DNA of 64,000 nt from Spirodela intermedia (lineage: Eukaryota; Streptophyta; Magnoliopsida; Alismatales; Araceae), in NCBI GenBank assembly GCA_902729315.2, contig LR746278.1:1933001-1997000 (forward strand), read 5' to 3'. The first letter of the stretch is position 1. Each line of letters begins with the position of its first letter. This document shows positions 63,401 through 64,000 of the stretch, piece after piece. Both the position numbers and the translations under genes were made by a program. The notes beneath the pieces are model-generated. The model was not told the DNA's origin and ran no database searches. It saw only the letters and a program-made list of their open reading frames with translations.

Positions 63401-64000
63401 GAGCAAGACTATAATGGCGATATCGCCACCGCGCCTCCAGCGTTCACCCTCTCTCCGGAACGGGATCTCGCGAGCGGAGGCGTAGTCTGGGTCGGATTGA
63501 CTTTTATCTCCCGAACTTGTCTAAAGAACTTCTTCTCCTTCCCCGGCTCGGCTGCCCTGGAATCGGCAATTCTTGGTTTTCAGGTCTCATTCTACCTTTT
63601 TTCTGCTGTCTGGAGGTTTTAGAGTCGTTCAGATATAATTGGCGGGTTTAAGCAGCCGAGATTCGTCGTCGCGCCGGTATCCCAATCTCCTCGTGGGTTC
63701 TATCCTCGAAAACTAAAGATATCTTCGTGGGTTCTCGTTTCTGAAGCAAGTTTTTGTCATTTGCTGCCTTCTGCAGGTGCGAACATTTGCAAGGTGAGCA
63801 TCCTCTCCGTTCGTATCTCTGAATTGCTGAATGCTTCTGCTGCTTGATGCAGAATCATAAATCTGTTGAATTCAGGAAAATTTAGGCTACTGGGTCCTGA
63901 AAATCTCTTTGTCCTCTGACCAAGGACATACCGCTGTTAGTTGGTTTGCCCCAGAAACAAAGAAGCAATTTTTTTGTACTGGTTTCTAGGACGAGCTGAG
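63401..64000 (+). other. Probable untranslated 5' end of a plus-strand gene
   Basis: From about 63.4 kb the sequence is GC-rich and leader-like. A short frame starts with ATG at 63414 (MAISPPRLQRSPSLRNGISR) and stops after 23 codons. A CT/T-rich stretch ending TTTTCAG|GTCTC (about 63582) and another ending TTCTGCAG|GTGCG (about 63777), followed by a GTGAGC donor at 63794, resemble splice sites. No conserved coding exon appears before the window ends, so the product is unknown. Confidence 0.3.

Overview
This is a piece of flowering-plant nuclear chromosome. The evidence is intron-rich genes with GT-AG borders, plant-only gene families (Aux/IAA, type II ROP, NDH subunit PnsB3, TCX/CPP) and Ty1/copia LTR retrotransposons. 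Several coding exons are GC-rich and the ROP C-terminus resembles rice OsRac1, so a monocot is my best guess, at modest confidence. No prokaryotic system, CRISPR array, rRNA or tRNA was found.

Layout: a cut-off membrane-protein gene (1-164, -); an NFD6-like gene (3292-3713, -); PEX4 (6613-14869, +), whose third coding intron holds a complete-ended but dead Ty1/copia element (8675-13614, antisense, TSD TTAAT); a TCX/CPP CXC-domain regulator (15702-24961, -); golgin GC5 (26770-36386, +, 18 coding exons, one GC-AG intron); DEAD-box helicase RH35 (37051-39888, +); mitochondrial CCMH (40773-42359, +), tail-to-tail with a type II ROP GTPase (42578-44794, -); a spacer with a three-copy tandem repeat (45925-46380); an Aux/IAA repressor (48099-50402, +), tail-to-tail with a membrane-anchored Rossmann-like protein (50909-53862, -); chloroplast PnsB3 (54604-55590, -). 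From about 56.2 to 62.9 kb the DNA is AT-rich and carries a heavily decayed copia element. The last 600 bases look like the untranslated 5' end of another gene.

The genes are unrelated housekeeping and regulatory loci: peroxisomal ubiquitination, Golgi tethering, RNA remodelling, cytochrome c maturation, auxin and ROP signalling, and chloroplast NDH. They do not form a cluster or pathway. I assembled all exon chains by hand; every complete one stays in frame from start to stop, with lengths close to the family norm. I found no convincing undescribed system. The best leads are small gene-structure oddities: PEX4's duplicated ATGCAG, the GC-AG intron, a candidate intron-retention isoform of TCX, the altered ROP C-terminal box, and the tandem repeat.
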